NCBI GenBank assembly: GCA_002470565.1
Contig: DKMQ01000017.1
Span: 20,665 to 59,180, forward strand
Direction of reading: 5' to 3'
Length of the DNA stretch: 38,516 nt
Source of the DNA: Oceanospirillaceae bacterium UBA7410
GTDB taxonomy: Bacteria > Pseudomonadota > Gammaproteobacteria > Pseudomonadales > Balneatricaceae
Part shown: one piece after another, positions 1 through 7,918 of the stretch
Layout: every line of letters starts with the position of its first letter
Numbering within the stretch: position 1 is the first letter of the stretch
Program-made: the position numbers and the translations under genes
Notes under the pieces: generated by a model
Database searches by the model: none
What the model was told of the DNA's origin: nothing
Seen by the model: the letters and a program-made list of their open reading frames with translations, nothing else

Positions 1-429
1 TACCACACCATTATCTACTACCATGGCATAACGCCATGAACGTGGGCCAAAGCCTACGTTGGTCTTGTCTACTAGCATGCCCATTTGGCGGGTAAATTCA
101 CCATTGCCATCGGGAATAAATTTAATGTTTTTAACGTCTTGATCAAGCATCCACTTGCGCATTACAAAGGTGTCATTTACAGACAATACATATACTTCGT
201 CTACGCCATGCTGCTTTAGCTCTTCGTATGCGGCTTCAAAACCTGGCACTTGAAAGGTGCTACAAGTAGGTGTGAAAGCACCAGGCAATGAGAAAACAAC
301 AACTTTTTTGTTGCCAAAAATCTCATCTGTAGTGACATCTTGCCAACGAAATGGGTTGTCTCCACCAATGCTGGCATCACGTACGCGATATTTAAAAGTA
401 ATTTGGGGTACTGTAATTCCTGGGCTCAT
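1..429 (-). CDS. Peroxiredoxin (Prx5/AhpC-TSA family), 3' end cut by window edge
   Basis: Thiol peroxidase that reduces H2O2 and organic peroxides in the cytoplasm. The first 143 codons are present; the C-terminus lies outside the window. The peroxidatic-cysteine motif PGAFTPTCS is visible at about residues 48-56, followed by the family blocks VSVNDTFVM and the DGNGEFT / GMGMLVDK / RSWRY run typical of Prx5-like proteins. In many gammaproteobacteria this domain is fused to a C-terminal glutaredoxin (about 245 aa in total); whether that holds here cannot be seen. The start is the ATG at 427-429, matching the usual start of the family. It is divergent from oxyR, so OxyR is the likely regulator (inference from context). 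Confidence 0.93.
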   Translation of the reverse strand, partial: MSPGITVPQITFKYRVRDASIGGDNPFRWQDVTTDEIFGNKKVVVFSLPGAFTPTCSTFQVPGFEAAYEELKQHGVDEVYVLSVNDTFVMRKWMLDQDVKNIKFIPDGNGEFTRQMGMLVDKTNVGFGPRSWRYAMVVDNGVV

Positions 430-562
430 GTTCCTTGTTCCTTTTGTTGGTACTTATATAGAGTGGTTTCGAAAGCTAAAAGCCACCGATATGTCATTGT
501 GCAGTATCTATTATTATTTGTATAATCGTTATAAATATGTTTTTCAATAGGTATTACCGATA
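430..562. promoter_or_regulatory. Divergent promoter region prx / oxyR
   Basis: A 133-base AT-rich gap separates the two divergent start codons and must hold both promoters. It has a TATAAT hexamer at 521-526 on the plus strand, 36 bases before the oxyR ATG. GATA at 488-491 and TATC near 505-508 form a loose dyad. A full four-ATAG OxyR box is not recognisable by eye, so OxyR control of this region is inferred from gene order only. Confidence 0.45.
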
Positions 563-1489
563 ATGTTGAGTTTGAAAGATCTAAGTTATCTTGTTGCATT
601 GGATGAACTGGGCCACTTTGGCAAAGCCGCACAGGCTTGTTATGTAAGCCAGCCTACTTTGAGTGGACAGTTAAAAAAGTTGCAAAATCAGTTGGGCGTA
701 GAGCTTATAGAAAAAGGCTCAAAAAAAGTGATTCTCACCCATGTGGGTAGAGAAATAGCACAGCGTGCCAAAGCCATGGTGTTGCAAGCACATGAGCTGG
801 AAGCCTTCGCAAGGGCTTCCAATAAACCTCTTACTGGGCGCTTAAAATTAGCCATTATTCCGTCTTTGGCACCCTATTTGATGGCCAAAACGGGGGCTTG
901 TGTAAATGCCTTACTGCCAGGGTTAACCATCGAGCTTCATGAATTAGAAACCCATGAGCTTTTACGCCAGCTAAAAAGTGGTGAGATTGATATAGGTATC
1001 TTGGTTTTACCACAACCCCAAGCAGGCTTACGACATTTAAGCCTTTGGCAAGAGCCCCTTTGGTTAGGGGTAGGGCATGAGCACCCATGGGCCAAAAAAA
1101 CCCAAGTCACAAGGGGCCAGCTTGCGGGGGCAGAACTAATACTACTAAAAGAAGGCCATTGTTTAGCAGACCAAGCCCAACAAATGTGCCAACTAAAAAG
1201 CCAATCTCAAGCTTTTAGAGGCGCAAGCCTAGAAACCCTAAGATATATGGTATCAGCCGGAAATGGCGCCACTATAGTGCCTCAGCTCAGCATGGATGCT
1301 TGGATTAGTCATGGAGAGCAAAATATCACCTATATCCCCATCACATCCCCTAAGCAAGCCCGTGAAATAGGTTTTTTAGCGCGTTCAGGCAGTGCCTATT
1401 GGCCCTGTGTAGAGGCTTTACATGGTGCTATGGCAAAGGTATTACCCAAAAATTCAGCAGATACTCAAACCGTGCCTTTGGTTATTTAA
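563..1489 (+). CDS. oxyR: Hydrogen-peroxide-sensing LysR-type regulator OxyR
   Basis: Redox-switched transcription activator of peroxide defence genes. It has an N-terminal winged HTH (residues about 1-60, with FGKAAQACYVSQPTLSGQ) and a C-terminal LysR substrate-binding fold. Motif EGHCLADQAQQMC places cysteines at 200 and 209. That 9-residue spacing and position match the disulfide-forming C199/C208 of E. coli OxyR, and the following SLETLRYMVSAG block is also OxyR-typical. Length 308 aa agrees with the family (about 305). The ATG gives the usual MxxxDLxYLVAL start; no strong Shine-Dalgarno is visible. It is divergent from a peroxiredoxin, a common oxyR neighbour. Confidence 0.95.
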   Translation: MLSLKDLSYLVALDELGHFGKAAQACYVSQPTLSGQLKKLQNQLGVELIEKGSKKVILTHVGREIAQRAKAMVLQAHELEAFARASNKPLTGRLKLAIIPSLAPYLMAKTGACVNALLPGLTIELHELETHELLRQLKSGEIDIGILVLPQPQAGLRHLSLWQEPLWLGVGHEHPWAKKTQVTRGQLAGAELILLKEGHCLADQAQQMCQLKSQSQAFRGASLETLRYMVSAGNGATIVPQLSMDAWISHGEQNITYIPITSPKQAREIGFLARSGSAYWPCVEALHGAMAKVLPKNSADTQTVPLVI

Positions 1490-1513
1490 GCGGTTATGTA
1501 AGACGTTATTGGA

Positions 1514-2749
1514 TTAGCTGTTGATAGGAACTGGTTTAGCCAGCCCATAGGTAATAAAGGCGGCAAATACCACCAGTAGGGTCGACAATAACAAACAGGC
1601 AATAAAACCAAATTGTAAAAACACAAAGCCAGAAAGTACGGTGCCTAATAGCCGGCCACAAGCATTTGCCATGTAGTAAAAACCGACGTCCATAGCCACT
1701 TTATCTTTTGTAGACATGGCAAGAATAAGGTAGCTATGAAGGGAAGAGTTAACGGCAAAGACAATACCAAAAACGCCAAGCCCTAAGATTAAAACAACGC
1801 TGGCCTGCCATTGCATATACAAACCATAAGCAATAAATACAGGGATCACTGACAGCATGCTTTGCCATTTAAAGGCGCTTTTATGGGCAAGTATAAGAGT
1901 GTGTGTGAGGGTTTTTTGATGGGGCTTTTGGGTTAACACAGGAGCCATTATCTGCACCAAACCGTAACCGATCACCCACATGGCTAAAAAGCTACTCACT
2001 TGCCAATGCTCCCAAGATAATTGCTGTGCAAGATAAACTGGTAAAGCGACTACAAACCACACATCTCTAGCAGCAAATAAGCACAAACGTGCACCACTTA
2101 ATCGGTTAATAGCCACGCTCTTAGAGAGCAGCAAAGCGATATTAGGCTTGTGTTTATGGCGGCCTAAGTCGGTCTTTAATAACACCAAACTAAACAGCCA
2201 AACAATGCTTAGGCTTGCCACCATGATGAGGATACTACTGGTAAAACCAACACTACCAAGCAAGGCCCCACCCATGAAGAACCCAACACCTTTTAAAGTG
2301 TTTTTGGAACCTGTCAATAATGCTACTGCGCGGTATAAACTAGTGCTTTGGTTGCTAGGGACTAGTAATTTAACAGCGCTTTTGGCACTCATTTTGTTGA
2401 GGTCTTTAGCGATACCAGAAAGTGCCTGGGCTGCCATTACCCATGCTACAGTGAGCATGTGAGGGCTCACTAACAGCATGCATAAAGCGACTATTTGTAA
2501 ACCTAAACCAATATTCATGATACGGTTCAGGCCTACCCAGGCACCAAAATAGCCCCCCAATAAATTAGTTACTACGCCAAAGAGTTCGTAAAATAAAAAC
2601 ATTAATGCAATGCTAAAGGCATCGTAGCCCAAGCTATAAAAATGCAGTACCACCAACATGCGTAAGGCGCCATCGGTTAGGGTAAAGGCCCAATAATTAC
2701 CTGTGACCAAAGCATATTGGGCTAAGCTATTAGAGCTTGAGGGTTGCAT
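1514..2749 (-). CDS. arsJ: ArsJ, organoarsenical efflux MFS transporter
   Basis: Inner-membrane major facilitator family permease of 411 aa with about 12 hydrophobic segments. ArsJ exports 1-arseno-3-phosphoglycerate, which forms when GAPDH uses arsenate in place of phosphate; the product decays outside, giving arsenate resistance (established for the family in Pseudomonas aeruginosa). The N-terminal block with NYWAFTLTDGALRMLVVLHF and the ELFGVVTNLLGG helix are characteristic. The start codon overlaps the stop of the upstream GAPDH gene by one base (TAATG), so the two are translationally coupled. It is convergent with oxyR, with 24 bases between them and no obvious terminator. No ArsR-type repressor or other ars gene lies nearby. 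Confidence 0.9.
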   Translation of the reverse strand: MQPSSSNSLAQYALVTGNYWAFTLTDGALRMLVVLHFYSLGYDAFSIALMFLFYELFGVVTNLLGGYFGAWVGLNRIMNIGLGLQIVALCMLLVSPHMLTVAWVMAAQALSGIAKDLNKMSAKSAVKLLVPSNQSTSLYRAVALLTGSKNTLKGVGFFMGGALLGSVGFTSSILIMVASLSIVWLFSLVLLKTDLGRHKHKPNIALLLSKSVAINRLSGARLCLFAARDVWFVVALPVYLAQQLSWEHWQVSSFLAMWVIGYGLVQIMAPVLTQKPHQKTLTHTLILAHKSAFKWQSMLSVIPVFIAYGLYMQWQASVVLILGLGVFGIVFAVNSSLHSYLILAMSTKDKVAMDVGFYYMANACGRLLGTVLSGFVFLQFGFIACLLLSTLLVVFAAFITYGLAKPVPINS

Positions 2750-3759
2750 TAGTGATCATCAGTGCAGATGTATTTAGCTAGTTGCGCTACGCGGTTTACA
2801 TAACCCCATTCGTTGTCGTACCACAAATAAAGTTTTACCTGTGTACCATTAACTACCATAGTAGATAAAGCATCCACGATGCACGAACGCGGGTCTGTAC
2901 GGTAATCAATAGACACTAACGGACGTTTCTCAAAACCCAGAATACCTTTTAATTCGGGAGACTCGGCGGCATTTTCAAATAATGTATTAACCTGCTCTAC
3001 CGATGTTTCTTGTTGCATTTCAAACACACAATCTGTGAGTGACGCGTTGGCCAAAGGCACACGAACTGCGTGGCCATTAAGTTTGCCTTTTAAGTCTGGG
3101 AAAATGTGTGTAATAGCAGTGGCGGAGCCTGTTGTGGTAGGGATTAAACTCATGCCACAGGCCCTAGAGCGGCGCAGATCTTTATGGTGGCTGTCTAATA
3201 TGGTTTGGGTGTTGGTGACATCGTGAATGGTGGTCATGGACCCATGTAAAATGCCTAGATTTTCGTGTAGCACTTTCACCACTGGGGCCAAGCAATTGGT
3301 GGTGCAAGAGGCTGCGGTCACTAGCTGATGTTGTTTGGAGTCATAAAGGTGGTGATTTACTCCCATTACTAGGTCTAATACACCGGGCTGCTTTACGGGA
3401 GCCGTCACTAGCACTCGTTTCACACCTTGATCTAAATAAGCTTGTAATAAAGCTTTAGTTTTAACCTTACCACTGGCCTCAATCACAAGGTGGCAGTCAC
3501 TCCAGTTGGTAGAGGATACCAGGGTGTTTTGAGTATAGGCTATTTCTTTTCCATTTATAAAGATGCTGCCCTCACGAGCATCTATGTCAGCTTCCCATGT
3601 GCCGTGCACTGAATCAAATTTAAGTAAATGTGCGGTGGTTTGTGCATCTCCAGCAGGATCATTAAGCTGAATAAATTCAAACTCTGGCCACTGCCATGCG
3701 GCACGTAAGGTAAGGCGGCCCATGCGGCCACATCCATTAATTCCTACTTTTATAGTCAT
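2749..3759 (-). CDS. Glyceraldehyde-3-phosphate dehydrogenase paired with ArsJ
   Basis: NAD-dependent GAPDH that, with arsenate, makes 1-arseno-3-phosphoglycerate for export by ArsJ. Visible are the Rossmann motif [10 protein letters not shown] at the N-terminus, the catalytic loop SCTTNCLAP with the active-site Cys, the HDVTNTQ segment replacing the glycolytic HSYTATQ, and the C-terminal [12 protein letters not shown] 15 bases upstream (3774) would also open the frame. The ATG at 3757-3759 is preferred because it gives the family start [11 protein letters not shown] (336 aa). No clear ribosome site precedes it. Its coupling to arsJ marks it as the arsenate-detoxification isoform rather than the glycolytic enzyme. 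Confidence 0.92.
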   Translation of the reverse strand: MTIKVGINGCGRMGRLTLRAAWQWPEFEFIQLNDPAGDAQTTAHLLKFDSVHGTWEADIDAREGSIFINGKEIAYTQNTLVSSTNWSDCHLVIEASGKVKTKALLQAYLDQGVKRVLVTAPVKQPGVLDLVMGVNHHLYDSKQHQLVTAASCTTNCLAPVVKVLHENLGILHGSMTTIHDVTNTQTILDSHHKDLRRSRACGMSLIPTTTGSATAITHIFPDLKGKLNGHAVRVPLANASLTDCVFEMQQETSVEQVNTLFENAAESPELKGILGFEKRPLVSIDYRTDPRSCIVDALSTMVVNGTQVKLYLWYDNEWGYVNRVAQLAKYICTDDH

Positions 3760-3838
3760 AATAAAGCGTTGCAAAGAAATTTGATAAAGGTATTGTACCT
3801 GCTTGTGGACATAAATTTAAATTAAGTAAGGTAATACA

Positions 3839-4048
3839 ATGATAAAAGCTGGACTCTATAGGCACTACAAAGGTTTTGAGTATCAAGTGATTGATACAGT
3901 GCGCCATTCAGAAACCGAAGAAGAGCTAGTGCTCTATCGAGCACTTTATGGTGAAAAAGGTCTATGGGTAAGGCCTTTGGTTATGTTTACTGAAACGGTG
4001 CTAATCGATGGCAAACATGTGCCACGTTTTGCATATGAGGCAGATTAA
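3839..4048 (+). CDS. DUF1653 small protein
   Basis: Conserved 69-residue cytoplasmic protein of unknown role. The whole sequence fits DUF1653: an opening GLYRHYKGFEY, a central RHSETEEELVLYRALYG, then LWVRP and a terminal VPRFAYE. It stands alone on the plus strand between the divergent ArsJ/GAPDH pair and a convergent SDR, whose stop codon begins nine bases after this stop. The upstream gap of 79 bases to the GAPDH start must hold both promoters. No function can be assigned from sequence. Confidence 0.9.
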   Translation: MIKAGLYRHYKGFEYQVIDTVRHSETEEELVLYRALYGEKGLWVRPLVMFTETVLIDGKHVPRFAYEAD

Positions 4049-4057
4049 ACCTTAGGC

Positions 4058-4750
4058 TTACCAAGCAATAGCATTGCCGTCATAGTTAATAAAGCGGCCG
4101 CTGTCCTCTAGACTAATACTCCCCAACACATGGCGTAACCCATTAACACTGGTTTGAGTATCAATAGAAGCGCTTGGGCCACCCATATCTGTGCGTACCC
4201 AGCCTGGGTGTAGGGCGACAACAGTGATGCCTTGAGCTTTCAAATCTATCGACAAACACTTTACCACTTGGTTTACGGCGCTTTTGGAGGAGCGATAAAT
4301 GTAAAGACCGTTATTGTCGGCCCCATTCTCAGCAATACTGCCCAAGCGCGAGCTCAATACTGCAAATGTGCCACGTTTGGATACAAGGTTTTTGTGTAAC
4401 GCTTGTGCCAGCATAAGAGGCGCCACAGTGTTTATATTAAGTACATCCAGCCATATTTTCCTAGACACAGTGCCTAAGGCTTGATCAGTTGCAGTGGGGC
4501 CAAATGCACCCGCATTGTTAATAATGAGATCTAAGTCAATGCCACTAAGGGTTTGTTGTAGCGCCAAAATCCCATCGTCTTCTGCAACATCTAAGGGCAA
4601 TAGTGTAAGTTGATCACAGGCCAATGCCTCAAGATCAGTGCCAGGGTTGTTGCGATAGGTGGCATAAACACGCCAGCCATTACTTAAATATTGTTGTGTA
4701 AATTCCAGACCAATACCACGATTGGCACCAGTGATTAATAACTGTTTCAT
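4058..4750 (-). CDS. Short-chain dehydrogenase/reductase (C-factor-like)
   Basis: NAD(P)-dependent oxidoreductase of the classical SDR fold. Motifs present are TGANRGIG near the N-terminus (nucleotide binding), NNAGAFG, a Ser in VLSSRLGS, the catalytic YRSSK pair (Tyr and Lys four apart) and HPGWVRTDMGG after it. This set resembles the C-factor/CsgA-like branch. The frame is open 51 bases further upstream (to 4801), but the ATG at 4748-4750 places the first beta strand (KQLLITGANRG) at the N-terminus as in relatives, giving 230 aa. Substrate unknown. Convergent with the DUF1653 gene. Confidence 0.88.
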   Translation of the reverse strand: MKQLLITGANRGIGLEFTQQYLSNGWRVYATYRNNPGTDLEALACDQLTLLPLDVAEDDGILALQQTLSGIDLDLIINNAGAFGPTATDQALGTVSRKIWLDVLNINTVAPLMLAQALHKNLVSKRGTFAVLSSRLGSIAENGADNNGLYIYRSSKSAVNQVVKCLSIDLKAQGITVVALHPGWVRTDMGGPSASIDTQTSVNGLRHVLGSISLEDSGRFINYDGNAIAW

Positions 4751-4946
4751 GATGGATGCTCGTTGACCAAAGGGATGCTTTAATCTTAGATCAACAAGCA
4801 TACTTGAGCAAGATATAGGTACTATGGCGCAGCTTTTAGCTTATGTTTACAACTATTTACCAATGGGGTTAGTGCTATAGCATCAGGATGTTGTACTATG
4901 ATGTATGTCTATTTATTAATGACTAACATAACCCTTAAGTGTATAC

Positions 4947-5279
4947 ATGATTCGAATCCTCATAACCTCACTCGCTCTTTGCTTACTGCTTTTATCAGCA
5001 GGCAAAATGTATGCAAGTGTAAATGTGCCAGTATCTAGCGATGCGCATAATGTGATGCATACGCAAGCATGTAATGAGGTGATGACACAGGGGTGTGATG
5101 CTATGGGTGGTGACGGTGGTTTTTTTAGCCATTTTCATTGTCACTTAAATATGACATCTATAACCTCCAGTGCTTTTTCTATGGGCCTTGTGGAGTTGTC
5201 TTCGCCTAATTCTACTTATCAATTCAGTAGTAAAGTATATATACAAACCCTATCTACCAAACCTCCTCAAGTCACTTAA
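4947..5279 (+). CDS. Small secreted Cys/His-containing protein, possible metal-binding
   Basis: 110-residue protein with an N-terminal signal peptide (Arg then a leucine-rich core at residues 5-17, likely cut near YAS at about 24). The mature part holds three cysteines (in TQACNEV, TQGCDAM and HFHCHL) and several histidines, including FSHFHCHL. Such small periplasmic proteins often sit at the head of copper gene groups (CopL/DUF2946-like), which fits the cytochromes and CopA downstream. The resemblance is in style only; I do not recognise a definite family. The ATG at 4947 is the only sensible start. A 182-base gap separates it from the next gene. Confidence 0.7.
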   Translation: MIRILITSLALCLLLLSAGKMYASVNVPVSSDAHNVMHTQACNEVMTQGCDAMGGDGGFFSHFHCHLNMTSITSSAFSMGLVELSSPNSTYQFSSKVYIQTLSTKPPQVT

Positions 5280-5391
5280 ATTTCCTTCACTTTTGTTGTT
5301 GCTGTAAATCATCGCAGCTCATTACAGATTCATTTTAGCTAAAAGAGCATCGTCTCCATTGGCTTAGAGTGGCTGTGCTGAATGTGGGTAC

Positions 5392-5410
5392 TTTACATCT
5401 AAGATGTAAA
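5392..5410. promoter_or_regulatory. Perfect 19-bp palindrome upstream of cytochrome cluster, candidate operator
   Basis: TTTACATCT and AGATGTAAA are exact 9-base inverted repeats around a single A at 5401. It ends 51 bases before the first cytochrome start (5462). The half-site AAGATGTAAAT partly resembles the NsrR (nitric-oxide sensor) half-site AAGATGYATTT, but the arrangement differs, so the regulator is unknown. No T-tract follows it, which makes a terminator unlikely. Confidence 0.55.
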
Positions 5411-5461
5411 TATCACTTTGTTAGCAACATCTATTACTCTTATTAAGTTGGATTTTTGGCG

Positions 5462-5911
5462 ATGTTAAAACCTAAGTTTGTGCCTGCCAGGTGGGTATTA
5501 GTCATAGCTGCTGTGGGTATATTATCAGCCTGTAGCGATGAAAAGATTACAGGGCTTAACCTGTCTGCAAGATGGTATAGCCCTGAGCAGTTATCACAGG
5601 GCAAGGCGCTATTCGCCAATAACTGTGCCGCCTGCCATGGCGCCTTGGGTGAAGGTGCAAAGGATTGGAAAACTGTAGATAAAAATGGCTTTTTTCCAGC
5701 CCCTCCCATTAATGGAAGTGCTCACGCTTGGCATCATTCTCTTGAGGTGTTATTACGCACTGTAAATGTTGGTGGAGCTTCCCTTGGTGGCAGCATGCCG
5801 GGGTTTCAGGGGAGCCTAACTGAGTCAGAGCAAAGATCTGTAATCGCTGCATTTCAAGATTATTGGCCTGATGATATTTATCAAAAGTGGCGCGTAATTA
5901 ATAGCCGATAA
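5462..5911 (+). CDS. Monoheme cytochrome c lipoprotein
   Basis: Periplasmic class I cytochrome c anchored as a lipoprotein. A signal peptide ends in the lipobox ILSAC with the lipidated Cys at about residue 24. One heme site, NNCAACHG, lies near residue 60, with a later GSMPGFQG giving a likely Met axial ligand. The ATG at 5462 is preferred over a TTG six bases upstream. It is the first of four successive plus-strand cytochrome genes. It is clearly paralogous to the minus-strand cytochrome c at 11092-11526, sharing the CAACHGA, PAPP-NG-HAWHHSL and WP-IY--W blocks. The electron partner is unknown. Confidence 0.87.
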   Translation: MLKPKFVPARWVLVIAAVGILSACSDEKITGLNLSARWYSPEQLSQGKALFANNCAACHGALGEGAKDWKTVDKNGFFPAPPINGSAHAWHHSLEVLLRTVNVGGASLGGSMPGFQGSLTESEQRSVIAAFQDYWPDDIYQKWRVINSR

Positions 5912-5962
5912 CTTATTGAAACTGTATTTAAACTAATAATAAACCTCTAATTAGGCATCACA

Positions 5963-6373
5963 ATGAACAATACAATTAAGCTAGTCATTTTATTATTATC
6001 AGGTCTGTTCCTGATTAGTCCTGTATCTGCAAATCACAATAACAGCCATGTGGACGTCAAAGTGGGCTCTTTGTCAGCTGCCGCTAGTAAAGGCCAGATA
6101 GTATTTAATACCAACTGTGCCTCTTGCCACGGTGTTAATGCCTCTGGAGGCATGGGTGGGCCACCATTAATACACAACATCTATAACCCAGGTCACCATG
6201 CCAACCAGTCTTTTATTAATGCCGTGCGCAACGGTGTGCGTCAGCATCACTGGAACTTTGGTGATATGCCTGCTCAGCAGCACGTTGCCTTTGGTGATAT
6301 GGTGTTTCTATTAAAGTTCATTCGTGAGGTGCAGGAGCAAAATGGTATTAAGACGATTGCACACAAAATGTAA
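5963..6373 (+). CDS. Monoheme cytochrome c, class I
   Basis: Secreted electron-transfer protein of 136 aa. The signal peptide (residues 1-23, ending near VSANH) is followed by a His-rich linker, one heme site TNCASCHG at about residues 51-58, a GGPPLIH segment, and Met in FGDMPAQ as a probable sixth ligand. The domain resembles monoheme domains of cytochrome c oxidase- or alcohol dehydrogenase-linked cytochromes, but no specific partner is evident. It lies 51 bases after the preceding cytochrome and probably in the same transcript. The next gene starts 53 bases after its stop. Confidence 0.86.
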   Translation: MNNTIKLVILLLSGLFLISPVSANHNNSHVDVKVGSLSAAASKGQIVFNTNCASCHGVNASGGMGGPPLIHNIYNPGHHANQSFINAVRNGVRQHHWNFGDMPAQQHVAFGDMVFLLKFIREVQEQNGIKTIAHKM

Positions 6374-6426
6374 GTCTATTGATGAATAGCACACTTATTC
6401 TATCCAAGCAGGGTAGTAAGGAGAAT

Positions 6427-6900
6427 ATGAAGATGATTAATATAGCAAAAAACATAGGCACTATGATGATAGCGCTTGGCATGTTGTTTAGTGCTTTAAA
6501 CGCAAACGCCCACACTGGAGCAACAGGTGTAGTAAAGCAGCGTATGGATGCTATGTCTGGTATGGCTGATGCGATGAAGTCTATGGCATCAGTGGTCAAA
6601 GGTAAAAAAGCATTTGACCCAGCGGTGTTTATAGATAATGGCGAGGTTATTCTTTGGCATAGTGAGACGTTAACTACTCTATTTCCAGAAAAATCAATCC
6701 AAGGTGACAGTGAAGCCTTGCCTGCCATTTGGCAAAATTGGGATGATTTTGTAAAAATTAATGAGCGCACAAAAAGCGACGCCAAAAAGCTAGTCGAAAT
6801 GGCGCAACAAGGCTCCAAGTTGCGCCCTCTTACTAAACAATTTGTAAAGCTCAGTGGTGGTTGTAAAGCATGTCATAAAGGCTATCGGAAAAAGAAGTAA
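6427..6900 (+). CDS. Cytochrome c' (class II) family protein
   Basis: Periplasmic class II cytochrome: a signal peptide (to about ANAH), then a mostly helical mature chain with the heme site CKACHKGYR at the extreme C-terminus, as in cytochromes c' and c-556. Cytochromes c' are high-spin proteins that bind NO and contribute to nitric-oxide tolerance (family knowledge). Start choice: AAGGAG at 6418-6423 favours the ATG at 6427 or the one at 6433. The 16 codons upstream to 6379 lack this support and would spoil the signal peptide. The next gene begins 5 bases after its stop, so they are cotranscribed. Confidence 0.85.
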   Translation: MKMINIAKNIGTMMIALGMLFSALNANAHTGATGVVKQRMDAMSGMADAMKSMASVVKGKKAFDPAVFIDNGEVILWHSETLTTLFPEKSIQGDSEALPAIWQNWDDFVKINERTKSDAKKLVEMAQQGSKLRPLTKQFVKLSGGCKACHKGYRKKK

Positions 6901-6905
6901 ATGCT

Positions 6906-7778
6906 ATGAAAAGTTTTAATCAATGGTCTATTACACGCAGGCTACTTTATTCGCTAGCCTCCATTGCTTTTGTGCTTAGCGCATCAGTAGTACTAGCAAC
7001 ACAGCATGGCGAGGCAGTTTCTCGTGGGGAGTATATCTTTCATATTAGTGGATGCGCTTCGTGCCACACTAAGAACCAGTCTTTGGCAGGTGGCGTAGAG
7101 CTGGAAACACCTTTTGGTACCTTTATTAGCCCTAATATTAGCCCAGATAATCAGTTTGGTATTGGTGGTTGGACAGATGATGAGTTTGTTAGTGCTATGC
7201 GCGATGGCGTGAGCCCTGAGGGTGAACACTATTATCCAGCATTTCCATATACATCATATGCAAATATACCCACACAGGATTTACTAGATCTTAAATCCTA
7301 TTTGGATGAGCAAGAGCCTATATCTGAACCTACTCAATCTCACCAATTAAGCTTTCCCTTTAACCAGCGAAGGTTATTGGGCATTTGGAAAATGCTCAAC
7401 ACAAGCCCCATGTGGGCTCCAGATGTTAACCAAAGTAAACTTTGGAATAGAGGGAGTTATCTTGTGAATGGTCCAAGTCATTGTGTCCAATGCCATACGC
7501 CTAGAAACCTAATAGGAGGTATGCAGGACGCTGGTATGATCGGTAATGAAAATGGCCCTGAAGGAGAAAAGGTGCCGCCGTTATTAGATGTAAATAAATT
7601 AGGCTTTGGCCTATGGAATAAAGAGGATATTGAATTTTCTTTGGCCATAGGCATGAAACCTGACGGTGATTTTATGGGAGGAAGTATGAGTCACGTGCTG
7701 GAAAACACCACAGGTAAAATGACCGAAGAGGACATAAAGGCCATTGCACACTATCTGTATTCACTCAACAACCCTTAA
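6906..7778 (+). CDS. Diheme cytochrome c
   Basis: Periplasmic or membrane-anchored protein of 290 aa with an N-terminal signal/anchor (about residues 12-31) and two cytochrome c domains. Heme sites are GCASCHTKN at about 50-58 and CVQCHTPRN at about 194-202. The blocks TPFGTFISPNISPD and GIGGWTDDEFVSAMRDGVSP resemble the cytochrome subunits of membrane gluconate/alcohol dehydrogenases, but no such dehydrogenase is encoded nearby, so the donor is unknown. It is the last of four cytochromes. A 140-base gap follows before copA. Confidence 0.88.
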   Translation: MKSFNQWSITRRLLYSLASIAFVLSASVVLATQHGEAVSRGEYIFHISGCASCHTKNQSLAGGVELETPFGTFISPNISPDNQFGIGGWTDDEFVSAMRDGVSPEGEHYYPAFPYTSYANIPTQDLLDLKSYLDEQEPISEPTQSHQLSFPFNQRRLLGIWKMLNTSPMWAPDVNQSKLWNRGSYLVNGPSHCVQCHTPRNLIGGMQDAGMIGNENGPEGEKVPPLLDVNKLGFGLWNKEDIEFSLAIGMKPDGDFMGGSMSHVLENTTGKMTEEDIKAIAHYLYSLNNP

Positions 7779-7835
7779 GTGTTATAGGACTAAAGGGGAC
7801 TCCCACTACCTTTAAGACCTAGATATGCTAGCGCG

Positions 7836-7867
7836 TTGAGTGTTTTGTGTGCTTGATGGCATATAAT
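7836..7867 (+). promoter_or_regulatory. Possible copA promoter with long spacer
   Basis: A consensus -10 TATAAT (7862-7867) has TTGAGT 20 bases upstream (7836-7841). A 19-20 base spacer is typical of promoters activated by MerR-family sensors such as CueR, which control copA elsewhere. No clear CueR dyad is visible in the spacer, so this is tentative. The -10 lies about 51 bases before the copA start. Confidence 0.35.
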
Positions 7868-7918
7868 GTGCTACTTAATTAAATGAGTGCAATATTTCAA
7901 TTATAGAAGCTAACTACC

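Noticed and set aside
430..562. OxyR binding box
   Set aside because: Only scattered GATA/TATC fragments are seen; the four-element spacing of an OxyR site could not be found.
6348..6818. 156-codon open frame antisense to the cytochrome c' gene
   Set aside because: The opposite frame carries a signal peptide, heme motif and ribosome site; the antisense protein has no recognisable features.
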